From Thermoplasmata archaeon (GTDB lineage: Archaea > Thermoplasmatota > Thermoplasmata > Halarchaeoplasmatales > Halarchaeoplasmataceae): a stretch of DNA of 33,234 nt. Position 1 is the first letter of the stretch. Each line of letters begins with the position of its first letter. The translations under genes were made by a program, and so were the position numbers. The stretch covers positions 1-33,234 of the forward strand of contig JAFDTP010000007.1 in assembly GCA_019594195.1 (NCBI GenBank). Direction: 5' to 3'. Below the pieces are notes generated by a model. It did not search any database and was not told the DNA's origin. It was given only the letters and a program-made list of their open reading frames with translations. Below, piece by piece: positions 16,170-24,101 of this stretch.

Positions 16170-16502
16170 ATGACCGGAGAAGATGAGTTGGAAGAACTCA
16201 AAAAGAAAAAGATGCAGGAACTTAAAGAGAAAAAGCAGTCGGGTGAATCTCAAGAAGAGGCCCAAAGGCAGATGGAAGCCCAAAAGAAGGCCATGCTCAG
16301 AAAAGTGATGACTTCAGATGCAAGAGAGAGGTTGGCGAGGGTCAAAATGGCTAGACCCGAGCTCGCGGAACAGATCGAATCTCAGATAATCGCTCTAGCT
16401 CAGAGAGGAGCTACGAACGATAAGATCGATGATGATACTCTCAAAGAATTATTAAAGAAGCTTAGCGGTCAAAAGAAAGAGATTAATATCAAAAGGAGGT
16501 AA
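16170..16502 (+). CDS. PDCD5 family DNA-binding protein
   Basis: 110 residues matching the archaeal PDCD5/TFAR19 family: a long charged N-terminal helix (EELKKKKMQELKEKK), then the three-helix bundle with MLRKVMTSDARERLARVKMARPE and QIIALAQRGATNDKIDDDTLKELL, and a basic tail INIKRR. Archaeal members bind DNA in vitro; their cellular role is not settled. GGGGTGG about 10 bp before the ATG can serve as ribosome site. The next gene, rpl39e, begins 5 bp after the stop, and the AGGAGG used by it lies inside the last codons here. Confidence 0.95.
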   Translation: MTGEDELEELKKKKMQELKEKKQSGESQEEAQRQMEAQKKAMLRKVMTSDARERLARVKMARPELAEQIESQIIALAQRGATNDKIDDDTLKELLKKLSGQKKEINIKRR

Positions 16503-16507
16503 AATAG

Positions 16508-16663
16508 ATGTCAAGCAATAAATCAGGTCCGAAAAAACGCAGACTTTTGAAAAAGGGTAAGCAGAACAAGAGAGTCCCAGCCTGGGTTATGCAGAAGACC
16601 AATCGTAATCACACGAACAACCCGAAGAGAAGGAACTGGCGGCGACACGATACTGACGAGTAG
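16508..16663 (+). CDS. rpl39e: 50S ribosomal protein L39e
   Basis: A 51-residue, very basic protein. [20 protein letters not shown] opens it, then [10 protein letters not shown] and a [11 protein letters not shown] tail are unmistakable L39e. In the ribosome it lies in the wall of the exit tunnel. The start is fixed by AGGAGG at 16494-16499, which overlaps the end of the PDCD5 gene. Gaps of 5 and 16 bp to its neighbours show one operon. Confidence 0.96.
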   Translation: MSSNKSGPKKRRLLKKGKQNKRVPAWVMQKTNRNHTNNPKRRNWRRHDTDE

Positions 16664-16679
16664 ATGAGTTGGTGTAAAG

Positions 16680-16946
16680 ATGGTAGATACAGAAGAGAGG
16701 ATAATGAATATCCCGCTCAGTGAGGCGAAAAACACACCTGCCAGTAAAAGGGCTTCAAAAGCTATGAAGATCATCAGGGAGTTCGTTTCAAACAACATGA
16801 ACGTTCCCAAAGAAGACGTTTGGATCGATTCCAGTACCAATGAGACCATCTGGGACAGAGGTATCAAGAAACCGCCTTCGAAGATCAAGGTGAAGGCGAT
16901 AAAATTCGAAGACGGTATCGTCGAAGTCTCTATCCCGAGAGAGTGA
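16680..16946 (+). CDS. rpl31e: 50S ribosomal protein L31e
   Basis: 88 residues with the L31e pattern: EERIMNIPLSEAKNTPASKRASKAMKI split across the first helices, VSNNMNVPKEDVWIDSSTNETIWDRG and KPPSKIKVKAIKFEDGIVEV. It is slightly short at the C-terminus relative to eukaryotic L31 but usual for archaea. It sits at the tunnel exit of the large subunit, near L39e, and the two genes are adjacent here. The start ATG is 3 bp before aIF6's upstream gap closes at its other end: stop at 16946 and aIF6 ATG at 16950. Confidence 0.96.
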   Translation: MVDTEERIMNIPLSEAKNTPASKRASKAMKIIREFVSNNMNVPKEDVWIDSSTNETIWDRGIKKPPSKIKVKAIKFEDGIVEVSIPRE

Positions 16947-16949
16947 TCT

Positions 16950-17600
16950 ATGCTTAAAAAATACGCTGTAGAGTCTCATCCATATATCGGTGTCTTTTCT
17001 GCAGGATCTGAAGAGTTAGTGGTCATCCCTCCTATCGATGGAGAGGTTTTCGAAGAGGCTCTCGATTGTACCGCCGTTAAAACGACTATAGGCGGTACTA
17101 GAGTGGTCGGATCATTGATGGGCCTGAATTCTAAAGGTGCTGTCGTATCCGATATAATCGAGGAGAGAGAGATAGAGAAACTAGTAGACCACGTGAACGT
17201 CACTGTGATACCTGATCCTCAGAACGCTTTGGGAAATAATATACTTTTGAATGACAACGGGGCGATGCTTCATCCGGATATCGGTGAGGATGCCAAAGAA
17301 GCTATAGCGGAAGAACTAGAGGTGGAAGTGAAAAGCGGCACCATAGCAGGTGTCAAGATGGTCGGCTCCGTGGCTGTCGCAACAAATAAAGGTTTACTAT
17401 GCCATCCACACGTCGATGATGATGAGATAGAAATTTTAGAAGAGCTCTTTCAAGTCCCCGTGAGCAAAGGTACCGCGAACCATGGATCGGGCTGGATAGG
17501 GACCTGTCTGGTCGCTAACACAGTCGGCGCAGTGATAGGTAATACCACGACTCCAATAGAGATGGGTAGGATCGAGGAAGGACTCCGGTATTTAGAATAG
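16950..17600 (+). CDS. eif6: Translation initiation factor aIF6
   Basis: 216 residues, one aIF6: five repeated alpha-beta units of the pentein fold, seen as repeated segments such as VGSLMGLNSKGAVVSD, ALGNNILLNDNGAMLHP, VGSVAVATNKGLLCHP and GTCLVANTVGAVIGN, each with the N-x-G-x-(V/L) turn. aIF6 binds the 50S subunit and prevents joining with 30S. It ends the ribosomal operon; the L18a/prefoldin genes that often follow in other archaea are absent, replaced by convergent tenA whose stop lies 1 bp away. Confidence 0.97.
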   Translation: MLKKYAVESHPYIGVFSAGSEELVVIPPIDGEVFEEALDCTAVKTTIGGTRVVGSLMGLNSKGAVVSDIIEEREIEKLVDHVNVTVIPDPQNALGNNILLNDNGAMLHPDIGEDAKEAIAEELEVEVKSGTIAGVKMVGSVAVATNKGLLCHPHVDDDEIEILEELFQVPVSKGTANHGSGWIGTCLVANTVGAVIGNTTTPIEMGRIEEGLRYLE

Positions 17601-17601
17601 T

Positions 17602-18276
17602 CTATTTTTGAGTTTCCCAACTCTCCATATCGTAGGCCATATCCCAGAATTTCAATTCCAATCGACTGCTCGTTAAAAATATCTCTTTCAATCTTTTCTT
17701 TTCATCTTCACCAGCTCCTGCCGCCATATCGTTCAACAATTCTTTACTCCAATCTGCCAACTCTTCGAATTCTTCTGAGGAGTACATCTCAATCCAATCT
17801 CGATATGGATTTTCTTCACTGGTATCACCTTCTTCGCTCAACCTTTTACCGATCTCTAAGAAGCCCCAGAAACAGGGAAGTAAGGCGGCCAAAGTCTCAG
17901 AGAGGGTCCCCGTAGATGCGGTTCTCACTAGAAAATCCGTGTAAGCCCGGCAAGTGGGAGATCTTTCTACATCTTCAAGCTCTTTTTCAGAGATACCGAA
18001 CTCCCAGGCATATTCTCGATGGAGCTCCATCTCGGTATTCAGCACGCCATCCAATAATTCGGCGAATTTTTGCATCACTTTTAGGTCTCTAGCTCTTCCG
18101 ACGGCGAAGGCAAAAACTCTAGCGTAATCTATCAGATAAACATAATCCTGCCGCAGCCAGTATTCGAATTTTTCTCTCTCTAATGTTCCATCACCTATCC
18201 CTTTCACGAAAGGATGTTCGTGGTAGGCTTCCCAAACTTCTGAAGCTTCTTCATAAAGTTCATCACAGAAAGACAT
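17602..18276 (-). CDS. tenA: TenA-like aminopyrimidine aminohydrolase
   Basis: TenA deaminates aminopyrimidine breakdown products of thiamine so they can be reused. With the ATG at 18276 the protein is 224 residues and D44 (RQDYVYL), Y112 (RAYTDFL) and C135 (LPCFWGFLEIG) fall at the same numbers as in Bacillus subtilis TenA; E207 near the end is the likely acid. GAGGAGGTG lies 5 bp before this ATG, and a minus-strand TATA box (ATTTAAATG, about 18323-18331) overlaps the alternative upstream start, so the shorter form is right. No thiamine riboswitch fits in the roughly 25-nt leader. No other thiamine gene is adjacent. Confidence 0.92.
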   Translation of the reverse strand: MSFCDELYEEASEVWEAYHEHPFVKGIGDGTLEREKFEYWLRQDYVYLIDYARVFAFAVGRARDLKVMQKFAELLDGVLNTEMELHREYAWEFGISEKELEDVERSPTCRAYTDFLVRTASTGTLSETLAALLPCFWGFLEIGKRLSEEGDTSEENPYRDWIEMYSSEEFEELADWSKELLNDMAAGAGEDEKKRLKEIFLTSSRLELKFWDMAYDMESWETQK

Positions 18277-18368
18277 GTCAACACCTCCTCTACGATTTTG
18301 CGGGTCGAACGGAGTGGACATCATTTAAATCTTCATCTGTAGAGCATCATCTATATCGGATCTACTTG

Positions 18369-19010
18369 TCAGAGTGAGAATGCCCATATCTCAGTTTCCT
18401 CTGGAAGGTCGGCTTTTATAAAATCTAATTCAACTCCCAGCTTGAAGGTTTTTTCATCGGGGTATAAAGATAGGAAGGGTTCTAAAGTTTTGATATCTAA
18501 AGACAAGCCACCTATCTTGAAGTGCATAGGGACAGCTATCTTAGGATCGATCTTCTCGATAGTTTTTTTTGCTTCTTCAGGACCAATGGTGAAATTTCCA
18601 CCAACAGGGATGAATAGGAAATCGACACTGCCTATCTCGTCAACGAGCTCTTCATCTGGTAAGTGTCCGATGTCTCCCATATGGCAGAGGTCCAAACCGT
18701 TCATACTGAATTTGAAGATGGTATTTTCACCTCTCACTTTACCTCCTTCTTCGTCATGGTAAGATTTGATGCCTTCGATCTTTATATCTCCGATATCTCT
18801 TACTCCTGCATCTCTAACTATCTCGCTATCGGGATTTTCAACCTTCCTGACAGCGTTGTGGTCGTAGTGATCGTGTGAAACCAGGATTATGTCACCCTCT
18901 ACCTGAGGCGGATTGATACCTATATTCTTTCCGTCATGAGGATCTGTAACCAATATGTTACCCTCATAACCTATCTCAAAGCAAGATTGACCATGCCATC
19001 GGATCCTCAT
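18369..19010 (-). CDS. MBL-fold metal-dependent hydrolase (UPF0173-like)
   Basis: A 213-residue cytoplasmic MBL protein. RIRWHGQSCFEI is the usual opening of the UlaG/UPF0173 type; SHDHYDH (45-51) supplies the first zinc ligands, HMGDIGH the next and PMHFKIG the last histidine. All metal residues are present. The ATG at 19010 is chosen because GGTGGAG lies 6 bp upstream and a minus-strand TATA box (AAATATTAAATC, about 19043-19054) lies outside it; a longer reading frame to 19112 would run through the promoter. Substrate unknown. It shares a divergent intergenic region with the GrpB-family gene. Confidence 0.9.
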   Translation of the reverse strand: MRIRWHGQSCFEIGYEGNILVTDPHDGKNIGINPPQVEGDIILVSHDHYDHNAVRKVENPDSEIVRDAGVRDIGDIKIEGIKSYHDEEGGKVRGENTIFKFSMNGLDLCHMGDIGHLPDEELVDEIGSVDFLFIPVGGNFTIGPEEAKKTIEKIDPKIAVPMHFKIGGLSLDIKTLEPFLSLYPDEKTFKLGVELDFIKADLPEETEIWAFSL

Positions 19011-19071
19011 CTTTATCTCCACCCTGTTAAGTTCATCTAGAGATTTAATATTTTTGCAATGAATCGAGGCG

Positions 19072-19094
19072 ACTCCACATATATAAATAGGAGT
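19072..19094 (+). promoter_or_regulatory. TATA-box promoter of the GrpB-family gene
   Basis: CATATATAAATAGG (19078-19091) is a strong TATA box, predicting a start near 19105-19110. It is bracketed by ACTCC (19072-19076) and GGAGT (19090-19094), a 5-bp dyad that may be chance. Confidence 0.5.
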
Positions 19095-19135
19095 TTTAGG
19101 CATTGTTTTCACTGCAGAAAGAGATGTGTGAAGAC

Positions 19136-19657
19136 ATGGTGAAAGTCGTTGATTATGACGCCACTTGGATCGAAGACTTCAAGTTATTGAGGAACATCTA
19201 TGTGAATTCTCTAGAGGATCATCTGTTAAGAGTGGAGCATGTCGGAAGTACAGCCGTTCCAGGGCTCTGCGCTAAACCCAAGATAGACATAGATCTTATC
19301 ATAGAGGACTATTCCTGTTTTACTGAAGTTATCGACGAGCTCGACGAGCTCGGATATGAATACCAGGGGGATTTTGGCATCGAGGGAAGAGAGTCCTTCA
19401 AAAGAAAAGATGAGATTGTGCCGTGGAACGGTATAAGCTCGGTGAAACCTCCTCATAATCTTTATGTCTGTCCTGAAGATAGCAGGGAGTTGGAAAGGCA
19501 CCTCGCCTTCAGAGATCATCTACGCGAGGACGACAGAACCCGTAAGAGGTACGCTGAACTGAAGAGAAGATTGGCCGTGGAACATCGAGACGATCGTGAA
19601 GCTTATACTGAAGGTAAAACAAAATTCATCGAAAGAGTGCTTCAAAAGATAATGTGA
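19136..19657 (+). CDS. GrpB/UPF0157 nucleotidyltransferase-fold protein
   Basis: A GrpB-family protein (173 residues from the ATG at 19136; ATG 19124 and TTG 19103 are alternatives). VEHVGSTAVPGL and AKPKIDIDLII carry the GS and DxD of the nucleotidyltransferase fold that defines the family; FKRKDEIVPWNG, HNLYVCPEDS and LAFRDHLREDDRTRKRYAELKRRLA follow in the usual order. The chemical role of the family is not established. The 19136 start is favoured since the conserved VVDYDATWIEDF opening begins right after it, but the weak ribosome site makes this uncertain. Confidence 0.88.
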   Translation: MVKVVDYDATWIEDFKLLRNIYVNSLEDHLLRVEHVGSTAVPGLCAKPKIDIDLIIEDYSCFTEVIDELDELGYEYQGDFGIEGRESFKRKDEIVPWNGISSVKPPHNLYVCPEDSRELERHLAFRDHLREDDRTRKRYAELKRRLAVEHRDDREAYTEGKTKFIERVLQKIM

Positions 19658-19703
19658 CATCTGATAATAGAATTAATTAATACCTTTTCGATATCTCTCA
19701 AAT

Positions 19704-20585
19704 ATGGCATCTGAACTTAAAATAAGAGAGGTCGAGAGATCAGATAAAGAAGAGATCATGGAATTAGCCTCTCACATATGGGACGGTCGTGATTACATAC
19801 CGGATTATTTCGATAGATGGTTTGAAGAAGGAGGTTTCATATGTGGGAAATCGGGAGGAAAGATAATAGCGCTTGCTAAACATACGTGGCACAGGGATGA
19901 TGTACTTTGGCTTGAAGGTTTGAGAGTTCATCCGGACCATCAAGGACAGGGTTACGGTAGGAAGATGATAGAGGGACAGATCGATTTTATCGAAGATCTA
20001 GATTATAGTGTCGCTAGATTTCTGACCTCCGGAGATAACACCCCAGTGATAAAAGTAGCCGAAGATATAGGATTCGAACTTAAAAAAAAGTACGAATATC
20101 TCCGTCTGAAGGAAAAAGATATGGAAAGAGTTCATACGTCCTCTGAAAAGAGCGAAATGGAAGCATCGGTCGAAAAAGATGTAGATGATGTTATAGAATT
20201 CGTACAGGGGTCCCCCGAATTCGAAGAGAATGCCGGTCTTTATATAGAGCACTGGATAGGATACCCACTAGATGAAAGCCTTATCAAGGATCGAGTCGAG
20301 AAAGGGCGTTGTTTTTCGATAAGAGACGGAAAAGACATAGACTCTTTGATCTTCCTGGAAGTAGAAGAAAATTATGGATCTCTGAGTGCTGCCTTTACTT
20401 GTGGCACTGTCGAGGGTATCAAGGGATTATTCCGATTCGGAACTGAACGATGCATAAGGAACGGTCATGATAGATTCAGATTGAAAACTGCATCGGATAA
20501 AGTTGTAGAGGCCGCTAAGGAGATCGGATTCACCCATTCAGATAAATACCGTTATAATTTAGTTTATGAGTACTATAAAGATTGA
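19704..20585 (+). CDS. GNAT acetyltransferase with a second degenerate GNAT-like half
   Basis: A 293-residue protein. The N-terminal half (5-140) is a clear GNAT domain: LWLEGLRVHPDHQGQGYGRKM has the acetyl-CoA loop QGQGYG at 80-85, and PVIKVAEDIGFELKKKYEYL is the last helix and strand. The second half (about 150-293) begins with SVEKDVDDVIEFVQ and ends VVEAAKEIGFTHSDKYRYNLVYEY, which mirrors the end of the first domain, but lacks a Q/R-x-x-G-x-G/A loop. It reads as a duplicated, non-catalytic GNAT domain. Substrate unknown. A TATA-like GAATTAATTAATACC lies 20-35 bp upstream. Confidence 0.85.
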   Translation: MASELKIREVERSDKEEIMELASHIWDGRDYIPDYFDRWFEEGGFICGKSGGKIIALAKHTWHRDDVLWLEGLRVHPDHQGQGYGRKMIEGQIDFIEDLDYSVARFLTSGDNTPVIKVAEDIGFELKKKYEYLRLKEKDMERVHTSSEKSEMEASVEKDVDDVIEFVQGSPEFEENAGLYIEHWIGYPLDESLIKDRVEKGRCFSIRDGKDIDSLIFLEVEENYGSLSAAFTCGTVEGIKGLFRFGTERCIRNGHDRFRLKTASDKVVEAAKEIGFTHSDKYRYNLVYEYYKD

Positions 20586-20627
20586 ATCAAAAAATCGATC
20601 TGAGATGATATGATCTTGCATTCAAAC

Positions 20628-20672
20628 TAGCAAAACTTTTATAATTTAAAGATCGTGATATCTTTTTGCTAG
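20628..20672 (+). promoter_or_regulatory. TATA box bracketed by a perfect 9-bp inverted repeat
   Basis: CTAGCAAAA (20628-20636) and TTTTGCTAG (20664-20672) are perfect inverted repeats with a 27-bp spacer. The spacer starts with CTTTTATAATTTAAAG (20637-20652), the only good TATA box before the DUF4129 gene. The left arm thus covers the BRE position and the right arm the predicted start site and the base before the ATG. A regulator bound to both arms could block TFB/TBP and polymerase. Confidence 0.5.
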
Positions 20673-20673
20673 G

Positions 20674-22227
20674 ATGGACTTGGGTTTGGATAAAAGAGAA
20701 CTCTTCATCATAGGTATCATTGTTCTCTTGTTCTTTGCCTGGACTATAGGTAACATGAGTTCAGCGTATCTTTGGATCTCTGAGGGAGATACAGGAGTTG
20801 AAGATGAGATCATAGTTAGGAAGCAGAAAGATTACATCTTTACTTTGGATATCGACGAGTACGAAGAATATATACAATCTGGTCCTGTCCACCCTGATCT
20901 AAGGGATCGTTTTGAAGAGGAAGACATAGAGCTGGACGAATATCTGTTCAGATTAACTAGAAGGATCTATTATAATTATTTGGAGAACGGAACTATCTCA
21001 GAGGACCTGGTAGAAGATTTTGAAGAGGAGGGTCTCGAGATCGATGAAGACGCACAGGTCGTTGGATACGACGAGGTCTGGTCAATCATGATCGACGGAG
21101 AAATAGAATACCAGATCCACGAGATCGACGCAGATATAGATGTTTATAGGATAAATTCTGAAATCATTCTCGACCCTGATACTATGAACTGGTATCTTTA
21201 TATAGAAGATGATAGAGAGTATAAGATCAATATAGATAGGAACTCATATCAGTTCAGCATCCCGAGAAGAGATTATGAAGGTCATCTCCAAGAGGGTAAT
21301 ATATCATCCCGTTTGGCTTCGATCTTAGAAGAAGGAGGCATTGCTGTCGATGAAGAAACACAACTCAGAAGAGAAGAAAAAGGATGGTACATCGATAGTG
21401 CCGAAGAAGACGAATACTGGCTCACTATCGAAGATAATTATATAGATGTATATAAAGAAGAAATAAAAGTTTCAGAATACTCATACCCATTCCTCCAAAA
21501 TCTTTTGAGTTATATGTTACCCGTGATCATAATTGCGAGCCTAGCGATAGGAGCAATAGTCTCCCCGCCTGATACATATTTTGGACATATCGGTAGAGTT
21601 TTTATAGCCTTCTCTTTGATAGCTATCATATATTTTGGTGGGTCTTTAGCTAGTGCTGGATCGATGCTTTTATCGGCGATCGATGGTTTATTTCCAAATA
21701 TAGGCTTGCCTTCTTTACCGGACATATCTTTTGGAAATGGTCTCAGTTCAGAGATCTTCACTTTAGGAACAAATGTCGTTGGCATGATCCTCTTGGGTAT
21801 TATAACCGGAGTTCTATTGATCTTCTTATTTTATTCTAGTAGTAAGAAATTGAGTTCTAGAGAAGGAAAAGAGAAGAAAAGCAAGGAAACTCTCTCAGAT
21901 ACTGCTGAGAGAGCGATCAGACAACTTCATGAAGGTGAAGATATAAAGGACGTGATAATCCGTAACTATCAGAGGATGAGTTTTAAGTTGGAGGAACAAG
22001 GTGTTGAACAGAAGACCTCATTTACACCAAGGGAGTTCGAAAGAGAAGCACTTGGAAAACTGCCACTGAAAAAGAAAACTATAGATGAGATGACAAAACT
22101 TTTCGAGAAGGCAAAATACAGTCACCATATGTTGGATGAGAAACACCGAGACAGAGCGATCAAGAACTTCAAGCAGATCAAAAAGGATATTGAAGGTGAA
22201 AAAGATGAGATCGATCGATCTAGATGA
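20674..22227 (+). CDS. Membrane protein with C-terminal DUF4129 domain and acidic repeats
   Basis: A 517-residue membrane protein. One helix at 9-30, a very acidic outside region (35-270), three helices near 278-297, 306-330 and 364-388, then a cytoplasmic tail. The tail (TAERAIRQLHEGEDIKDVIIRNYQRM... FTPREFEREALGKLP) matches DUF4129, normally found with DUF58 and transglutaminase genes. The outside region repeats a motif of the form Y-x-x-Y/H-L/I-x-x-G-x-I/V-x-x-x-L, then an acidic turn with a (D/E)E at about 54-90, 98-126 and 192-228. Each is followed by a strand-like W-x-I...EY-x-I...DVY segment in at least two copies. No signal cleavage is needed. Function unknown; it starts a four-gene coupled operon. 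Confidence 0.82.
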   Translation: MDLGLDKRELFIIGIIVLLFFAWTIGNMSSAYLWISEGDTGVEDEIIVRKQKDYIFTLDIDEYEEYIQSGPVHPDLRDRFEEEDIELDEYLFRLTRRIYYNYLENGTISEDLVEDFEEEGLEIDEDAQVVGYDEVWSIMIDGEIEYQIHEIDADIDVYRINSEIILDPDTMNWYLYIEDDREYKINIDRNSYQFSIPRRDYEGHLQEGNISSRLASILEEGGIAVDEETQLRREEKGWYIDSAEEDEYWLTIEDNYIDVYKEEIKVSEYSYPFLQNLLSYMLPVIIIASLAIGAIVSPPDTYFGHIGRVFIAFSLIAIIYFGGSLASAGSMLLSAIDGLFPNIGLPSLPDISFGNGLSSEIFTLGTNVVGMILLGIITGVLLIFLFYSSSKKLSSREGKEKKSKETLSDTAERAIRQLHEGEDIKDVIIRNYQRMSFKLEEQGVEQKTSFTPREFEREALGKLPLKKKTIDEMTKLFEKAKYSHHMLDEKHRDRAIKNFKQIKKDIEGEKDEIDRSR

Positions 22228-22822
22228 AAACTCTCTGAATTTAGCGGGAGTAAGATTATTTAAATTTGTAAAATTTGTATTCGTGATGGTCTTTGTCTTG
22301 ATAGCCGTTCTCGCAAGGAGTATAGAGGCCGGACTGGCTATTGGAGTCTTTATATTTCCTTTCTGGATACTCTTGGAGTGGTTTTATTCAAAAAGCTCCT
22401 CCGCAAATTACTGGATGAGTCAAGAAAAGAAAAGACAAAGATCAGAAATGCCGCTTAAAAAAGCCGTTGAACACATAACTAAAGGCAAAGAAAATAAAGA
22501 GATAAATCAGGCCATAATCGAAGGTAGAATCAAAGAACAGGTATATGCAACTCTAAAAGATAGATATGGATTTTCAGAAGAAGATTTCAGATCACTCGAC
22601 TCGGACCCCGATTCTTTGGAGGACAAGGTCCCCAATGAGAATCTAAGAAAGTTCTTAAAACATGCTAAAGATCTGAAAGATTTGACAGACGGAAGTAATC
22701 AAAGGAGGCCCACTACCGTAGATAACGAGTTTGATACTTCCTCATCAGAGGATGAGATCGATTTTGAGAAAAGGATTCGTCTAGCTATCGACGAACTAGC
22801 CGATATATACGATATTGAATGA
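22205..22822 (+). CDS. Two-helix membrane protein of the DUF4129-DUF58 operon
   Basis: A 205-residue protein with two membrane helices (about 18-37 and 41-61) and a long charged cytoplasmic tail rich in Glu and Lys, including QAIIEGRIKEQVYATLKDRY and a DTSSSEDEIDFEKR stretch. Not recognised as a named family. GAAGGTGAA is 4-5 bp before the ATG at 22205, giving a 23-bp overlap with the DUF4129 gene; an ATG at 22136 in the same frame would overlap it by 92 bp and has no ribosome site. Position suggests a partner of the DUF4129 and DUF58 membrane proteins. Confidence 0.75.
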   Translation: MRSIDLDENSLNLAGVRLFKFVKFVFVMVFVLIAVLARSIEAGLAIGVFIFPFWILLEWFYSKSSSANYWMSQEKKRQRSEMPLKKAVEHITKGKENKEINQAIIEGRIKEQVYATLKDRYGFSEEDFRSLDSDPDSLEDKVPNENLRKFLKHAKDLKDLTDGSNQRRPTTVDNEFDTSSSEDEIDFEKRIRLAIDELADIYDIE

Positions 22823-22829
22823 TGGTGTG

Positions 22830-24101
22830 ATGATGGAGAGGACAAAAGTATCTGTGGGATTGGTAACGATATTATTTGCCTCCACAGCAGCAGGTATTTT
22901 TTTCTTCAATTTCTTCTTTCTTATCCTTGGCTTTACTTCTGCGACACTCTTTGTAGTGAGTTACCTTCAACTGCCCCCTTCTAGTGGGTCTATCCAGGTC
23001 AAAAGAAGTCCTATAGAAGCCGAAACTTATCAAGGAGCAGGGTTCACTATCAAACTGACTATAGAGAATAAGAGCGAATCTTCTGTCTTCTTGGAGATAA
23101 AAGATGGATTACCTGAAAACGTTAAGCGTATCGAGGGGTCAAATCACCGATATCTCTATCTAGACGGAAAAGAAAAAAAAGAGATCGGATATAAAATAGA
23201 ATTCCTGAGAGCCGAAAATTACACCATCGGACCGGTCAAACTGCGATATAACGATCCATTGAAGCTCTTTTCTAAGGATTGGGAATTCGATGAAACAACT
23301 CATATTGTTGCACTTCCTCCTATTGAAGATCTCGGTAGGACGAAACTTAGACCAAAACGTACCACCGGGTGGTTAGGGAATATAAAATCTAGCACTATGG
23401 GGGTCGGCTCAGAGTTTTTTTCGATACGTGAATATCATCAAGGAGACGAATTGAGAGATATAAACTGGAAAGCTACTGCACGATATCTTGATCCTAAAAC
23501 GAACTCTTACGAAGCAGAGAAAAGCGGAGACGTAGTTTTGATAGTCGATGCGTTCGAAGGATCCAACATAGGGGTTTTCGAGGAAAATACATTATCTCAC
23601 TCTATCAAAGCCGCAGCGAGTCTAGCATCCGATATCATAGCGGATCGAAACAGGGTAGGTCTTTTGGTAATCGGAAACTTTGTTAGGTGGGTCTATCCAC
23701 GTTCTGGAGAAGAACAGCTGTACAAGATCATGGACAATCTGATGGACCTTGAGAGCGGGAGTTACTGGAGACTCGAACATGCTCAATATATATTGGATAA
23801 AATATTTCCTGATAGATGTATGTTGATATTCATATCTCCTTTGACCGACGATAGAGTATTGGATGCTATAGCCGACCTTTCTATGACCCGGTATGAATTG
23901 GCTGTTGTTTCACCTTCCCCTATCGAGCTTCAAAAAAAGTATCTCGATACGGATGGAGAGATCGCTGAGAAACTTGAGAAGATAGAGAGACATGTGAAAA
24001 TGGACAGACTAAGGGATTATGGGCCGGTGATCGATTGGAATCCAGAAGAGCCTCTTGAGGTCGCTGTAGAGGGGGTGAGAAGATACCAGATGAGAAGTTG
24101 A
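22830..24101 (+). CDS. DUF58 membrane protein
   Basis: 423 residues. Two N-terminal membrane helices (8-29 and 30-47) are followed by a beta-rich region (50-170) and the DUF58 domain, with SIREYHQGDELRDINWKATA (about 198-217) as its hallmark. After it, VVLIVDAFEGSN (235-246) is the first strand of the vWA-like fold with a degraded metal site (no DxSxS). DUF58 proteins usually act with a MoxR AAA ATPase, which is not in this operon. The start is set at the ATG 7 bp after the previous stop; GGTG lies before it. An earlier TTG would overlap the preceding gene. Confidence 0.9.
   Translation: MMERTKVSVGLVTILFASTAAGIFFFNFFFLILGFTSATLFVVSYLQLPPSSGSIQVKRSPIEAETYQGAGFTIKLTIENKSESSVFLEIKDGLPENVKRIEGSNHRYLYLDGKEKKEIGYKIEFLRAENYTIGPVKLRYNDPLKLFSKDWEFDETTHIVALPPIEDLGRTKLRPKRTTGWLGNIKSSTMGVGSEFFSIREYHQGDELRDINWKATARYLDPKTNSYEAEKSGDVVLIVDAFEGSNIGVFEENTLSHSIKAAASLASDIIADRNRVGLLVIGNFVRWVYPRSGEEQLYKIMDNLMDLESGSYWRLEHAQYILDKIFPDRCMLIFISPLTDDRVLDAIADLSMTRYELAVVSPSPIELQKKYLDTDGEIAEKLEKIERHVKMDRLRDYGPVIDWNPEEPLEVAVEGVRRYQMRS

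Noticed and set aside
18277..18324. Longer N-terminus for TenA
   Set aside because: It runs into the TATA box, lacks a ribosome site and shifts the catalytic residues away from the usual numbering.
19011..19112. 34-codon N-terminal extension of the second MBL protein
   Set aside because: It would read through the TATA boxes of two divergent genes; a ribosome site precedes the ATG at 19010.
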